Numbered from the stretch's first letter, positions 12,501 to 24,461 are shown. The stretch: 64,000 bases of DNA from Deuterostichococcus epilithicus (GCA_033439295.1 JAVTLE010000008.1:1240001-1304000), one strand, 5' to 3'. The notes: a model not told the origin generated them from the letters alone. Translations and numbers: made by a program.

Positions 12501-13046
12501 GAGGGAGGAGAGGCGGCGCGCTGATAACTGGGGCGGCATTAGAGGTGCTGTTGCCAGCATGCACCGTTGTGATACCTGCACCGGATGCCGCAACATGGGC
12601 TACAGACGTCGACGGCGTGCCGCCTGCATGCAGGTCATGTCGCGGCGTGTGGCGGCGTCTACCGAGCGGTCGTGCCAGTGCTGCCACACCCGCATCGGCA
12701 CCAAGATGTTTGCCGTCTATCCCAACGGCGTGCTGGTACAAGCGCCTTTGCCACCTCTCCTGTCCACCTTGCATACTGCTCTTGGGGATGATCTGGGGGC
12801 AGGCAGTTTTGTCCGGCTCTGCCGCCGCCATACCTAATCTCTCATGCACCGGCTGACGCATTAGGCTGGAAAGGTGTCGCCACGAGGGGCCTGCGAGATC
12901 GTCTAGAAGCGGGGCTGAAGCGTGCGGCCCCTGGCATGCAGGTGTGCTTCAAGTGCCATTCGAAGGCAGGCAGCAGCGTGGACCCAGTCAGCGGTCGGGA
13001 CTTCACGCTGCAACCTCACAGCACATCAGAGACGTGGCCGGAGTGA
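6590..13046 (+). CDS. VPS3: Vacuolar protein sorting 3, CORVET tethering subunit
   Basis: Rab5-effector subunit of the CORVET tether that drives fusion of early endosomes on the way to the vacuole. The N-terminal half is a CNH beta-propeller (VALSADGTKLYIGLSDGQL near 6690; AILHLERAGRLAALCDGQ near 6990; further blades at 7290-7980). It is followed by alpha-solenoid exons (9241-9400, 9714-9980, 10200-10430, 10585-10740, 10920-11120, 11440-11590, 11800-12000, 12260-12440). The C-terminus has a Cys pair CQCCHTRIGTKMFAVYPNG and a second pair VCFKCHSKAGSS before VSGRDF, the plant VPS3 ending rather than that of VPS39. The start is the first ATG after an in-frame stop. There are about 15 exons; junctions between 8.2 and 9.2 kb are unclear. 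N bases at 7421 and 10351 fall in coding exons. The gene converges on NAA10. Confidence 0.85.
9130..9278 (+). repeat. Partial duplication of a VPS3 exon start
   Basis: The 25 bases beginning GTGTGGCTGCTGCGGGG at 9241, directly after the acceptor GCAG and coding VWLLRGVA, recur exactly at about 9130. The match continues imperfectly for about 20 more bases (PQEQAA versus EEQAA). The upstream copy lacks a preceding AG acceptor and soon degenerates, so it looks like an intronic, decayed copy. Confidence 0.8.
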
Positions 13047-13186
13047 ACCCTCGATCCGAAGGGAGCAGCCTGCCGCGGTGCTAAAATTCGGCAGGATTCA
13101 GATGTAGTTGGGGACAGTTCGTAGGCTCCCAGGGGCAGCCAATGCTGGAGTGGCTTTTTTTTTCCGAATTCGAAATGATCGGAGAA

Positions 13187-13191
13187 TGTAA
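13187..13191 (+). promoter_or_regulatory. Candidate TGTAA polyadenylation signal of VPS3
   Basis: TGTAA is the usual polyadenylation signal in chlorophyte green algae. This one lies 140 bases past the VPS3 stop; a second is at 13270-13274. The placement fits a short 3' UTR, but a five-base match alone is weak. Confidence 0.3.
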
Positions 13192-13318
13192 GAGCCAGAC
13201 AGGATTACTATTACTGGTAAGAACCCAGTGCCGGACAGAATGCGAGACCTGACCATCCAAGCTCGCCGCTGTAAGGAGTACCGGCCCCCGGAGAACCAAT
13301 CCTGCAATATGCGGTCCA

Positions 13319-15323
13319 CTATTTGTGCTTGCCCTTGCCCTTCTTGCCCTTGCCCGACTTCTTCTGTCCAGCTCCAGCCCCACTGCTCGCTTCCAACTTG
13401 GCCGCTGTAGGCGTCGGCTGTGAGCTGGCTTCCTGCTCCGGATCGGCTGACTGCGCAGCCGGCACTGCCGCCGTCGTGTCCGCAGATGCATCCGAGGCTG
13501 CCGGCGCTGCCACCCCCGCGGCTGGCTGCGCCTCCTTGCCTGCCTGCTCAGCAGCTGCGCCTGACGCCGCTGCTGGCTGCAGGCATGCGCAGGGACGGGC
13601 GTCAGGGACGGGCGTCAGCTGCACCAACCCTTGCAGGCCACAGGCAGGTGACGTCAGATGTCAGGATGGCACAATATGCGCTCGCGAGCTGCGTGGGCCA
13701 CACCTTTGCGGCCCCCGCGGCTTGCCTCTCGGCGAGTCGTCGCTGCAGGGCGCCCAGACCCTGCCCGCTGCTGAGCGCCTGTCATTATTCACAAGCCAGG
13801 TACATGAGGAGCTGCCGGATGCCCGCAGCGGGGTCAGCTTGCAGCGAGGGCCGCCAGAGGCTCACAGCGGGCGAGGAGGCCCCGCTCCCGCCCGATGTGT
13901 CGGTCGCTAACTAGGCACACATGCACCAGGTGCCAAGCATGCAACAGTGGGGACGCCTGAGCGCTCCCGAGAACGGCACCAAGCCCTGAAGCTCCCTGGA
14001 CCACCTGATGCTGCTGCTGCTGCTCCGCCTTCTGCGCCGCAGCCAACGGCTTGGGGTTCAGCGCCTTGCGCATGTCAAACGCGTCCTCCCCATCGGCGTA
14101 GTACTTTGCCTCGGTGTCGTTGACCCTGCGCGGGCGCTGGAGGGATCAGTGCATGTGCATCCCTGCGGCGCCGCCACTGCGGCGCTTGCACGCCCGTTCC
14201 CGCTCTTCGTTGGGCTGATCCCGGCCCTGCTCTTCATCAGGCTGCTCCAGAATGGGAGCAGCCGGGCCGGGCTGATTCTGGGTTGGGGTTGGAAAGGGTT
14301 TTCTGCGTCCTGGGCTTCCTTGCAGCACTTTCTCAGGCCTGCAAGGAAGGCCCCTGGCCTGGCCTGGGGAGCAAGGGGATCTTGAACCACTTCAAATGTT
14401 CCTTGGAAGCCAAAGTGCGCACTTGTAGCCCAGGGACTGGGTGTACAGGTGGTGGGCGCCCTTGTTGGTCACCCGCACGTGCAGCGACACGTACTTGGCT
14501 CCAAACACATCCTGCATCGCCCGGTCTGCGGCAGGGCACACCAATGCACGATCAGCAGCTGCTGTGCACAACAGGTGCGGCGCAACACAGGAAGGAACCG
14601 GAAGTCGTGATAGCGGCAGCAAGGCGAATGTCAATGCGACTCAGGGCAGTACTGTCAAGTCACGCAATGGTGCCGGCAGGTGAGGGGGGCAGCAGGCGCA
14701 CGGGAGGCCTCCATGAGGCGGGTGGCGATGCCAAGCTTGCGGTGCGTGCGTGCCACCGCCAGCGAGGTGATGTGGCCGTGCACCTCAGTCGCCTCCTCCT
14801 CCCTGCACAAAAATGTGGGCAACAACTCACGCTTTGTGGCGGCCACGACTGCCGATGCAGGGCCGCCCGGGCGCGCAGTTGTGCCTGAATGTGCCAGGTT
14901 CGCAGGTATCCAGATATGCCAGGGTCACAGGCTGTGCAAGACGCAATTTATGCTCTGCCGCACAGCCAGCATGGCGCATGGCGGCCGTCGCCGCTGCGGA
15001 GAACTGATTTCTATTGAAAGGCGCGCACATCTTGGCGAGCACATAGCCGACGATCTTGCCGTTGTAGTCCTCCGCGACGTACAGCAGCTGGGGCCAGGAG
15101 AGGATGTGGTAGAAATAGTACTGCAGGCGAAAAATAACACGGAACCATCAGCGACGCCGCTGGTGGATGATAGCACTGGAAGCCAGGTTCAACGCGACGA
15201 TTCATTGCGCGTGCCATCAGACAGCATTCCCACCTTGAGTTGGTAGTTTTCCGGCAGACACAGCAGGTTGCAGCGCTGCATAGCCAGCAAATCCGCCATC
15301 GTGGCCTCCCGAATGCAGACCAT
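13319..15323 (-). CDS. NAA10: N-alpha-acetyltransferase 10, NatA catalytic subunit
   Basis: Transfers acetyl from acetyl-CoA to Ser/Ala/Thr N-termini of nascent proteins as part of ribosome-bound NatA. Six exons join in phase (15323-15234, 15120-15029, 14802-14702, 14525-14423, 14125-14005, 13576-13319) to give 254 residues. The GNAT fold is plain: [56 protein letters not shown], then [19 protein letters not shown], where the R-x-x-G-x-A segment binds acetyl-CoA, then [18 protein letters not shown] and [14 protein letters not shown]. The last ~85 residues are an Ala/Pro/Glu-rich tail ending in a Lys/Gly run ([14 protein letters not shown]), longer than in animal NAA10. It lies downstream of BIN4 on the same strand and converges on VPS3. 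Confidence 0.95.
13591..13618. repeat. Short direct repeat GGGACGGGCGTCA, two copies
   Basis: Two adjoining copies of GGGACGGGCGTCA-type sequence lie in the NAA10 intron just upstream of the last exon. It is a small tandem duplication with no evident role. Confidence 0.6.
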
Positions 15324-15734
15324 CTTGGCTGCACGATGGGTCGGACGGTATAGAATATCGCCCTTTTGAATGATGACGGCCCACAAGTGACGGTGTGAAT
15401 CGAAGGTGCTTGCTCTCTGCTTGTGATTCACAGAAAATGTTGTTCGAGGTGATCACCCGTCAAGGTTGCAACCCGAATTGGCGCGACGCGGCAGGCGCTA
15501 TTGAAGGCCCAGACACGGCGGTTGGAGCTGCGCACTTGCAAGAAATTTGGTCGATCACCTTGGTGCTGCATGCTTGGCTGCTGGAGGGTTTAGGATGAAG
15601 ACTGCCGCAGGCCTGTGCACATGCCCTGGCACACCACTTCTGCTGCTGAACCCCATTCGAGCTGCCGACGCAAGAGCAGGACAAACCATCTGAATCGACA
15701 AGCCAGATTCTTCACTCTGCAGGTCATGCGTCTG
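15324..15734. other. Intergenic region, BIN4 to NAA10 (both minus)
   Basis: About 410 bp between the BIN4 stop and the NAA10 start on the same strand. It should contain the BIN4 3' UTR and the NAA10 promoter. I see no further gene or repeat in it. Confidence 0.45.
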
Positions 15735-17997
15735 TCACGTTTTTTTCGACTTCGCCCGTGGCTTGGCAGCCGGCTTCTTGGCACCAGGCTTTCTGGCGGC
15801 GCCCTTGCTGGCAGGCTTCTTCTTCTTGACGCCGCCTGCAGGCCTGGTGCTGGTCGTCTTCTTCGCGGCCTTCTTCTTCGCTGGCTTCGCCTCTGCACGT
15901 TGCGCACGGCCATGCGGGTGAGCTCCGTGACGCTGACCAACAACTTGGCCATTCCAACTGCATGTTCAGACAGGTGGTCAGACGGCCAGCGCACGAGACC
16001 TTCGTCTTTCTCACCTCCCTCGCCGGCAGCGCTGCGGGCATATGCCGGCTGGAAATGGTCGTCCTCGTCCTCATCCATAAAGTACTTGTGGTTCTCCTCC
16101 TGTGTGGGGATTGAGACACATTCTGATCACCAGGGACAGGTTTCGGAAAGCGAAAGACGCCCAGTCCTGCCGACGTCGCCCTGCCACATGCACTGGTGCA
16201 AGTGCGATCCTCTGAGCGGTCACTGTGCCGTCCAGAATGCGGAATGGCATTGCAAGCCGCAAGCATGCAGGAAGATGAGTTGCAACAGGCCGCCGACATG
16301 TTCAAACGGAATATAATCGCCGCACCTCCTCATTGCCGGGATTGGCGCGGACCAGCTGCAGGAAGCTGTGCATGACGGCCTCCACCTTGGCCTCCGTCTG
16401 CCCGATGTTGACGACGGCCAGCGTGCCCGCCAGCGGCGCCAGCTTTGCATCGTAGACGATGCCTGGTCAGGAGACATGGAGACACCGTCTGGCAACCTGT
16501 TGCTCAAGCATGCGTGAGCATCGACGAGGCAGCAGCTGACGGGGCGCAGCACAGCTACAGCGGCTTGCTGCCATTGTGCACACGAGCTTGCAGCAGGAGC
16601 GGAGTAGCAGGCGGCGGCCCACCCTTCAGGTCGAACTGCACGTGGCTGCGCCTGTCCTCCTCCCGCACGAGCACCCGCCCAACAGCGCCTGCAGCATCAC
16701 GGCAGGATTTGTATCGATGCTTCATCCTCGTGTGTATGCAGGTGGCGGCGCTGCCAGCTCCAGTCACCTGGCAATGGTGAATTGCACGCCAAAGCCTCGT
16801 CTACTGTATATCTCCCTCGGTTCGATCTGTACCTCACCTGAGTCGCCAGTCAGGTCGGTGGCGCCACCTTCCAAGGACTCCAGCTCCGCGATCATCTTGA
16901 TCTTTGTCAGCTTGTCCGGGATCATAACCGGCACCTCCCCCGCCACAGCCCCCTGCCCGGCAGCAGGGGTGTAATTCAGTAGTTGATTGTCACCAGCATC
17001 CTGTGGTCGAGCGGGTCTCCGCCGCGAAATTGCCTGTCCAATGTGCAGTTGAAATCACTGTGCTGTGGACCAAGCAATGAGCAATGGCGGCCGCACCGGC
17101 ACAAGCTTTGGCACAATTGCCTTGGCGGCTGCGCCCCCGCCTGTTGCGGGCGCTGCCGCGCCGTCTGGTGCCGCCGTTGCTGCCGCATCTGGTGCGGCTG
17201 CCGCCGCCGCCGACGCTGCCGCTGTGGCGTCTGCTGCCGTCGCACCGCCGTCTTTGGCTTTGGCAGCCTTGGCAGGGCTGGCCTTTGCTGACTGGCATGT
17301 AGACCGCGGCCGCTCCGCAGGCGATTTCAGAAGGGGCGGTGCGACCTCAAATTTTCCAGGCTCAGCATTCGCATTGCCGCCGTTGCCGACGATCATCTGC
17401 TTCAGCAGCGACTGCTTCAGCGCCGGCTGCTTTGGCGGCTGCGCTCGCCGCTTGCTGGTGCTCGGCGGCTTTGCCTCGGCAACTGCCGCGGCAGGCTTGG
17501 CTGCTTGCCGTTGCGGCTCTGCTGCGTGAGCAGCAGAGACGTTTGTGTCAACGGAGCGCGACACTGAAGCATTCCGAACCTCTTGTGGTTTGCATTCAGA
17601 ACATCTGTCGGTGGCTGATGCATCATTGCGCAAGGTCGCTATGCCGGCAGATTGCTGTGGTGCACGCAATGGAGCAGACCCGCACCCGCGTCCTCGTCGC
17701 CACTATCCCGAGTCGGCGACTGCCGCTCGTCATCAGCTCCCTTCTTGTCACGAGATGCTGCTGGCAGGCCGTCCTCGTCGTCGCTGCTGCTCAACTCGAT
17801 GAGCGAATTGCCCCCGGCAGTCTTCTGAGTTGGCGACTGCGCGTGGCAGATCCAACATGATATTTGCAGCAGGTTGGCATGACGGATGGCCATGCACGAA
17901 GTCGCATCTGGACAGGCGAGTGCGCAGGCTGTTGTACCGCGCACACCTTGTAATTTGAAATCCAAGCCGGCAGTGCATCGTCGTCTGAGCTGGACAT
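15735..17997 (-). CDS. BIN4: BIN4/MIDGET, DNA topoisomerase VI accessory subunit
   Basis: DNA-binding subunit of the plant-type topoisomerase VI complex, needed in plants for endoreduplication and decatenation. Diagnostic block: GGATDLTGDSGEVGRVLV (about 16860-16680), HVQFDLKG, then GIVYDAKLAPLAGTLAVVNI and GQTEAKVEAVMHSFLQLV (about 16460-16330), aligning with the plant BIN4 core. The N-terminus MSSSDDDALPAWISNYK resembles the acidic/Ser N-terminus and DWLRSY of Arabidopsis BIN4, and fixes the start at 17997. The middle (17529-17065) is Ala/Pro/Lys-rich and disordered, followed by FNCTLDRQFRGGDPLDHRML. The last exon encodes a histone-H1-like Lys/Ala/Pro tail (AKKKAAKK, KKPAAKPRAKSKKT) ending at 15735. 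Two more acidic Ser-Asp patches occur at 17.75-17.83 kb. It diverges from COX15. Confidence 0.87.
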
Positions 17998-18434
17998 CTC
18001 TACAAAACTAGATGCAGCGATGTGAAGGAATGTTTTCGTGTTGCTGGTTGCTTTCGCTGGGGTGTTTCGAGTGTTGAACTGGACTTCCAAATGTCTGGCG
18101 CACGCGGATCGAAGTGCCAACGTCCGGACAAAGGTCTGCAGATTCCAAGGTGACGTCCTCGTGTTCTCAAAGCCATCGAATGTGCTCATGCGTTTCCTAA
18201 ATCTGCTGGTGCAAATGACTTTCGGAGGGGGTGCAAGTATTTGCAACGAAGCTTTCCTCGCGCATGTTGTTCAGGTGCAGCGCCTCGGCCGCCACGTTTG
18301 ATACACAACGGCAGGTCTCATTAGAACATATCGCTGTACCTGACGTCTGCGACGTCGAGGCGCTGGCTGTAAGATGGTTTGACGGCAGTGCAAGAGCCGA
18401 CCACGTGGCAGCTCAATAATCAAAGTTGCCCACC
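17998..18434. promoter_or_regulatory. Divergent intergenic region, BIN4 / COX15
   Basis: About 437 bp between two inferred start codons pointing apart. It must hold both promoters. It is visibly less GC-rich than the flanking exons, as expected for a promoter. No specific element is recognised. Confidence 0.45.
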
Positions 18435-21400
18435 ATGCGGGCCCAGTGCATGCAGCGCATCGCGCAGGGTCTGCAGGCCGTGCTCAGGCATTCGAAAGGT
18501 CCTACCTGCGCTGCTCAAGCCGCAATCAGCCATGCAACTCCTGTCACCCAGTTTCACAGCCTTGCGGCACGCGCATGGCAGCGGGCCGCGCAGCAGGCAG
18601 AGCATGCAAGCGCGCGCCCTCCTGCGGTGCGCATCGTAGCTTTCAGCAGTCGTTCGAGCTGTCCTTTTGCTATCACAATGGCATGCATTGATGATGCGTG
18701 TTGCTGGCTGGTGCGGCAGGGGTGGCAGGAGGCTGGTCTCCGAGGCTTCGCCAGCCTACCAGCCCTGACTGTCAGCAGGGCCGCATCCGCTCACTCAGGT
18801 ATGCCGCATGCAAGCTTGCATCAACCGCATTGCACCGTCAAATGCGCATCGCCGCTCAGCGTTGCGCTCCATGCCGCACCGCAGGGGCCTCTGCCGTCCT
18901 CGTGTCACGGTCCATGTGCAGCGCTGCTGCAGCTGGCGTGACAGGCCCCAGCGCTCAGGTGAACCCCGCTGGCTGCATGCATAACGGGATCTGCGCTATG
19001 ACCAATGCGCCGGGACTGCCAACCCCGTCAACACCGCAAACCCCATGTCCGAAGGCCGGTACGGCCCAGCCACTTGGAGCGCCCTCCAACAAGCTCGCAG
19101 CGAACGCAGGCGTTACACCGGGGCATCGCCGCCGGGCTGTCCGACGGCACCGCCAGGCAGCTGGCGGTGTGGCTGGGCGTCACCAGCGGCTGGGTGGCCA
19201 GCATGGTGGTGCTCGGCGGCGTGACACGGCTCACGCGCTCGGGGCTGTCCATGACCGACTGGAAGTTCACTGGCGAGACGCCGCCGCGCACCCAGGCAAG
19301 CCTGTGCTGCTCATGCTGCTGGTCTTGCACCACCTGGCACACAGGTGCTGTCCCATTCTTGCATGCAATTGACGCGCCTGCGTATGCAAGCACGGCTCAC
19401 AGGCAGCATGGCTGGCTCGAGCTCGCGGCATCATGAGGCCTGCTCAGAGCTTGCGCAAGCATGACATCGCGCTTTAGACGTTCAGCTGCAGCAATTTTAA
19501 AAGCTTGGCACGTCTTGCCAACAGGAGGACTGGGAAGCGGAGTTTGAGAAGTATCGACAGTCGCCAGAATACCAGCGCGTCAACCTGGGCATGAAGCTGG
19601 ACGACTTCAAATTCATCTACTGGTGCTACCCGCACGTTCTTGTGCATGACCTGCTGCCACATACCGAGCATGCGTCAAAGCGACCGACGTTTCATGTTCT
19701 ACCCTGCTGTCTATGGGCTGCAGCATGTGATGGTGTCGAGCTGATCCTGCGTCGCCCAGCCGTCCTGCGCCAATGGCGCAGCGCACCACAGCATCGGGAC
19801 CAGTCCACAGCCGTGAACGCCGCCTTGACCGCGCCGCACAGGATGGAGTACAGCCACCGGATGTGGGGCCGACTGCTGGGCTTCGTGTTCGCGCTGCCCG
19901 CGGTGTACTTCGTGGCGCGCGGCGCCGTAACCAGGCCGCTGGCGGGCCGCCTGGGGCTGCTCTTCCTCATGGGCGGCACTCAGGGCCTCGTCGGCTGGTG
20001 GATGGTCAAGAGCGGCCTGCAGGTCGATTCGGGGAACGTGTGCATTTGTGCACCAGGGAGTGGAGCAGGCTCACCGTGTCCTGTAACTGCACACCTGCGG
20101 TGCAAAGGTGCCTTCTGATTCAACATCAAGTCTCTCCAGGGTACCATTCTGGAGCTTCAGCAGCGCTGCTCAAATGCAAGGGCTCGATCTGGCTGACGCA
20201 GTGTGCCTTGAAGTGAAGACCAATTGTCTGCAGACACCGGAGAAACGCCACGAAACGCCGCGGGTGAGCCCCTACCGCCTCGCGGCGCACCTCGCCAGCG
20301 CCTTCTCCATCTACGCCGTGCTCTTCTGGTCCACGCTCAGCCTGGCGCAGCCGGCGCCGGCGCTCGCGGCCGCCGGCGCCAAGGCGCAGGCGGCGGCGGC
20401 GCGGCTGCGCGGCGCTGCGCTGCCGCTGGCCGGCCTGGTCGCCGTCACGGCGGCCTCAGGTGACCCCCGCCAATCTGTGCATCAAACATCAGCTGCTTGT
20501 CTCGGCCCAGAAACAGATACAACATTGGCAATGACAGTGTACACGCACACTGCCCTTTGGTCATGAGACACACACGCCGACCCATCGGCTTCCCGCACTC
20601 TCAGTCTCTGGCAGACTCTGCACGCTTGCACATCCTCGCCGCAGCGGTCAGCACAGAGAGAGCGTTTGCTCATCCGAGGGCGCGTCCCGTGGCGATGCTA
20701 GGCGCGGCAGTTGCGCAGTCTTGAAGAGGCACCCTGTCCCTGCAGGCGCCTTTGTGGCGGGCCTGGACGCGGGGCACGCCTACAACACCTTCCCGCTCAT
20801 GGGCGGCCGCGTGGTGCCGGAGGAGTATGCCGCGTTGCCCGGCTGGCGCAACGCCTTCGAGAACACCGCCGCGGTGCAGTTCCACCACAGGGTGCTCGCG
20901 CTCAGTACCCTGGGCGCGGTCGCCGCGTTGTGGGCGGTGCACCGGCGGGCGCCACTGCCTGCGGCCAGCCGGCGGTGGCTCAACGGCCTCCTGGCCGTCA
21001 CTGCGGGGCAGGTGAGCAACTCCACCTTTTGGGGGCGCATGTCTGCATGCACGAATAGCAGAACTGCGTTCGAAGACCAGCTGAACCTTCTGGTGCTTCT
21101 GTTGCCAGCAAGTGGACGCCGGCGCCGTTAGCTCTAGCGCTGCTGCAGAGTGGGCTTGCATCCAAGCTGCTACCTGCCATGACAGGCCATGCCGTCATCC
21201 GTCGAGGTTGTCTGATGCAGGTCGCCCTCGGCGTGACCACGCTGCTCACGTATGTGCCGGTGTCGCTGGGCGCGGCGCACCAGGCGGGCGCGCTCACGCT
21301 GTTCACCGTGGTGCTGGGCCTGCTGCACTCGCTGCGCCGCCCAATGACGACGCTGCCGCTCGTGTCAAAGGTGTGCTTGGCTGCTGTGTTGCAGCTGCGA

Positions 21401-21669
21401 AGTTTGCTGCGGCTGCTTCCGAGGCAGACAGGGTGTCTTTCCCCACATGCTGCACATTGCTCATTTGAAGTCGCAGCATCCACAGTGCGTCACAACATCA
21501 GCAGCGTTCGAGTCGCGGAGGCGTTGAGGTGGTGACTGTCTCGTTCTGTCTGGCATTTGCACAGGTGTTCACTCCTCTCGCTGCTGCCGCAACCGTGGGC
21601 GTCTGGGGCGTGGTGCTGCAAACCCCAAACGAGGTCGCTTTGCTGAGCAATGCGCCGCAACTGCAGTGA
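18435..21669 (+). CDS. COX15: Heme A synthase COX15 (mitochondrial)
   Basis: Inner-membrane monooxygenase that converts heme O to heme A for cytochrome c oxidase. The N-terminus [20 protein letters not shown] is basic and amphipathic, a plausible mitochondrial presequence. Core exons: [20 protein letters not shown] with [19 protein letters not shown] (about 19140-19295), [19 protein letters not shown] (19530-19622), [20 protein letters not shown] (19842-20025), [20 protein letters not shown] (20220-20460), [20 protein letters not shown] and [18 protein letters not shown] (20748-21010), and [19 protein letters not shown] (21220-21371). The His residues in SHR, HLAS, HHR and AHQ are the expected heme ligands. 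A last exon (about 21566-21669) joined after LVSK gives a short polar end; reading through the donor instead also stays open, so the extreme C-terminus is less certain. Confidence 0.92.
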
Positions 21670-21935
21670 TGGGCGTATAACATCTGTGGCAGCAACGATG
21701 AAGCAGTGATGTAGGTATCCATTTTGCGGCTTTGACACAGTTCATGTCAGCGTCAGGTGCTCAGGTCCCCATTGGATTGCAAGTTTACACCTACCTGCTG
21801 TCTGACAGCTCAGTGACAAGCCGACTGCGGAAATTCACACGACCCATAGCTGCAGATCGGTGTCAGGACGTCCCAGATGAAAAGAATATGCACAAACTGC
21901 ATTTCCGATTTGAGCCTCATCTGCCTCTCGATCGA

Positions 21936-24130
21936 TCAGGGAGGCGCAGCCCCGCCCCATCCCCTAAAGGTCTCCCGGAGGCTATCTGCGGAGGTGATGG
22001 ACGGGTGCAGGCCCTCATACTCGCCGCGGGTGGCCGCGCCGTTCGCCGCCGCTAGCGCAACTGCCATGCGCTGCGCCTGCTCTGTCGCGCTCCTGTCTTC
22101 GCTCCACAGCTTCAGCACGCTGGCCTGCGATGTGAAGAGGCAGCATACGATGTTAGCTATCAGTCAAGTTCTCACAAAATGTGGGTCAGCTGGCACTCCA
22201 TGTTGCCGCAGCAACAGCTGGGATGGAATTTGACTGTATGGGCTCATTGGTGTTAGGCAGCGCGGGACACTTCATACCATAAGTCCGCACGAGCAGATCA
22301 CCTGGAGTGCCCTGCCAAAGGAGAAGGACAGCGCCCAGGGCTTTGTCGGTGATGCCAGCCGGTTGAGCTCGTTGAGGTTGACGGTGGCCTCCTCCTCCGA
22401 CTGGCCACCGGACAGGAACATGATGCCCGGAATTGCCGGCGGCACGCACCTGCATTGCATGGGCGGCCCACGCCCTATCGGTACCAGACTCAAAAGCATT
22501 TCAGAGAACCTCTTTCCTCTGTGGCACCAGGGGGTGCACCATCCAGGCCAGACAAGGCGCGTGCAACTTCCGCCACAGGCTCGTGCTGCATGAGCAATGC
22601 AATTGGCGTCCAGAGCAGGGTGGCAGGCGTGGCAAACAGGGACTGCAGTAGGGGACGCACGGACCTGCGCATCACGCTCAGCGTGTGCTGCGCCACCTCT
22701 GCTGGGGCTGCTTTTGCGCCTGTGTACTCCGACCCGGGGATTGCCATCTGCGGCTTCAGCAGCACCGCCTCCAACGACAGGGCCTCCTGTGCAGGGCCAC
22801 CAAGACGGTTTGCAATGGTGCGAAGATGTTGAAGGCTTCAACAAGCCACCCGCTGCCGCCACCGCAAAGAATGCCAGTGGACGCCGCCGGACCCCTTGCA
22901 GTGCGCTCGGCGCAGACACGCCACCGCCAGCAGCATCACGGTCATGAGTAGCTCCGAGCGCGGCTCCGCGCCAGGCATTGGCGGAGTCTCAGGCGACGGC
23001 GGCGGCGGCTGCCACAGGTCCGAGCGCAAGCAGGTGCCAGGCATCGGCAGGTGCGGATGGGCGGCACCTGCTGCCACAGGCGGGCGATGCAGCGAGAGAT
23101 GACGCGGGAAGATGCCGCCGCTGCAGTCTGGATGTCGTGGCAGCCCTCGATCAGGATCTCAGGCTCCACGATGGGCACCAGGCCAGCGGCTTGGCAAATG
23201 GCGGCGTATTGCGCCAGCTCATCCGCGTTGCGCTCGATCGCGGCCTGCATGGGCGCGCAGCTCGTGACGTGCCTGTTAGCTGCACGCCTGGCCAAATGCA
23301 GGTCGGGCACTGGAAGTCGCGACAGGTACTGCACCCGCTGCTGCAGTCTGCAGTGCAGACCGGAGATTACCTGAGGTGCAAGGGGCATGCAGGAACGGCG
23401 CTGTAACGAAGATACTCTCGCACCTCGCTGGGCAGGCCATCGCTTATCCGCAGCGCAGCGCGCCACTTGGCAAACCGTGCGCCCTGGCTGCACGATGCAA
23501 GCACCTTCTGTTCAGCCTCCGTGGCACGTCGTGGGTGACTTGTGGTGACAACCGGCCAGGCAGATGTGCTTCAAACCTTTCCAGAGGCGCACAGTCACCT
23601 GAAGTACGCCCCTGCATTTGCGGCGAGGTCTGCCAGGCCGCGGGTGGTCGTCTCAGTTGGCGACTCCGCCAGCGGCTGCAGGCCCTGCACTGACGGATCG
23701 TCACCATGTCACAGTCTGCAGCGTCGGGCACAGCTCACAGCGTGCAGTCGCCGCAGCCAGTACAGGGCAGCTGTCGGACCCGAGGGAGCCTGCTGGGTCC
23801 GAGAGGACTCCTGTTAAAGAAACGTCGTCGCGCCTCGTCGACTTTGATGCCAGGGAGGATGCCCTGCGCATTCAGCGCGTCGACAAATGGCACGCCGTCG
23901 GAGCCCTGCTGCGCGAGCGTCTCCTTGTACAGGATGGCGCCGCTGATGTGATCTCCCAGGCCCGGCGCCGTGTAGAAGAGCTGCCGGTAGTCACGCCGGT
24001 TGTCGACGCTGTTGTCGATGCCCGCCTTCGCCAGCCGCTTGCCCACCGTGGGCGTCGACTCATCGCTGGCCAGGAGACCTTTGCCGGGAGCGGTCAGGCG
24101 CTGCGCAATTGCTGCCAGATCTGCTGCCAT
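21936..24130 (-). CDS. FBA: Class I fructose-bisphosphate aldolase
   Basis: Cleaves fructose-1,6-bisphosphate in glycolysis and the reverse in gluconeogenesis or the Calvin cycle. The first exon carries [20 protein letters not shown] and ILPGIKVDE, with the catalytic Asp and Lys. Later exons carry [36 protein letters not shown] (two active-site Glu), [15 protein letters not shown] where the Lys is the Schiff-base residue, [16 protein letters not shown], and SFSFGRALQ. The final exon (about 22130-21936) has [18 protein letters not shown] and ends GGAAPP rather than the Tyr typical of many class I enzymes. [16 protein letters not shown] begins right at the catalytic domain, so as modelled it is cytosolic; an upstream transit-peptide exon beyond 24130 cannot be ruled out. 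It diverges from a P-loop kinase gene. Confidence 0.93.
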
Positions 24131-24461
24131 GTTCGCAGCTCGGATGTTAGTTGAAGCAGAAGCCTAGTTTGAGCCGCACTTCATGCGCCAATCCTGCGCA
24201 CTGCGCGGCCTTTTGACACCGCGGTGCCTGCACAGCCGGCGCTGGTGCCCGCGTGGATCCGGGCCAGGAAGCTGTTGGACATATTCTAAATGTTCTCAAA
24301 GGCGCTGCAGCTTTGCACTTTCGCAAGATCCAATATGACTACCCATAATCCGACAATCCCAACATGCATGATCGGATCGCTTCACTCGCACGTCTGCAAC
24401 CAGAGTGCATGAGATATATCGGCCTGCTTCGGATTCGCTGCAATTCCCTTTCACGGCCAGC
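24131..24461. promoter_or_regulatory. Divergent intergenic region, aldolase / P-loop kinase
   Basis: About 330 bp between two start codons pointing apart. It may include an aldolase 5' leader or transit-peptide exon that I could not define. No repeat or motif stands out. Confidence 0.4.
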
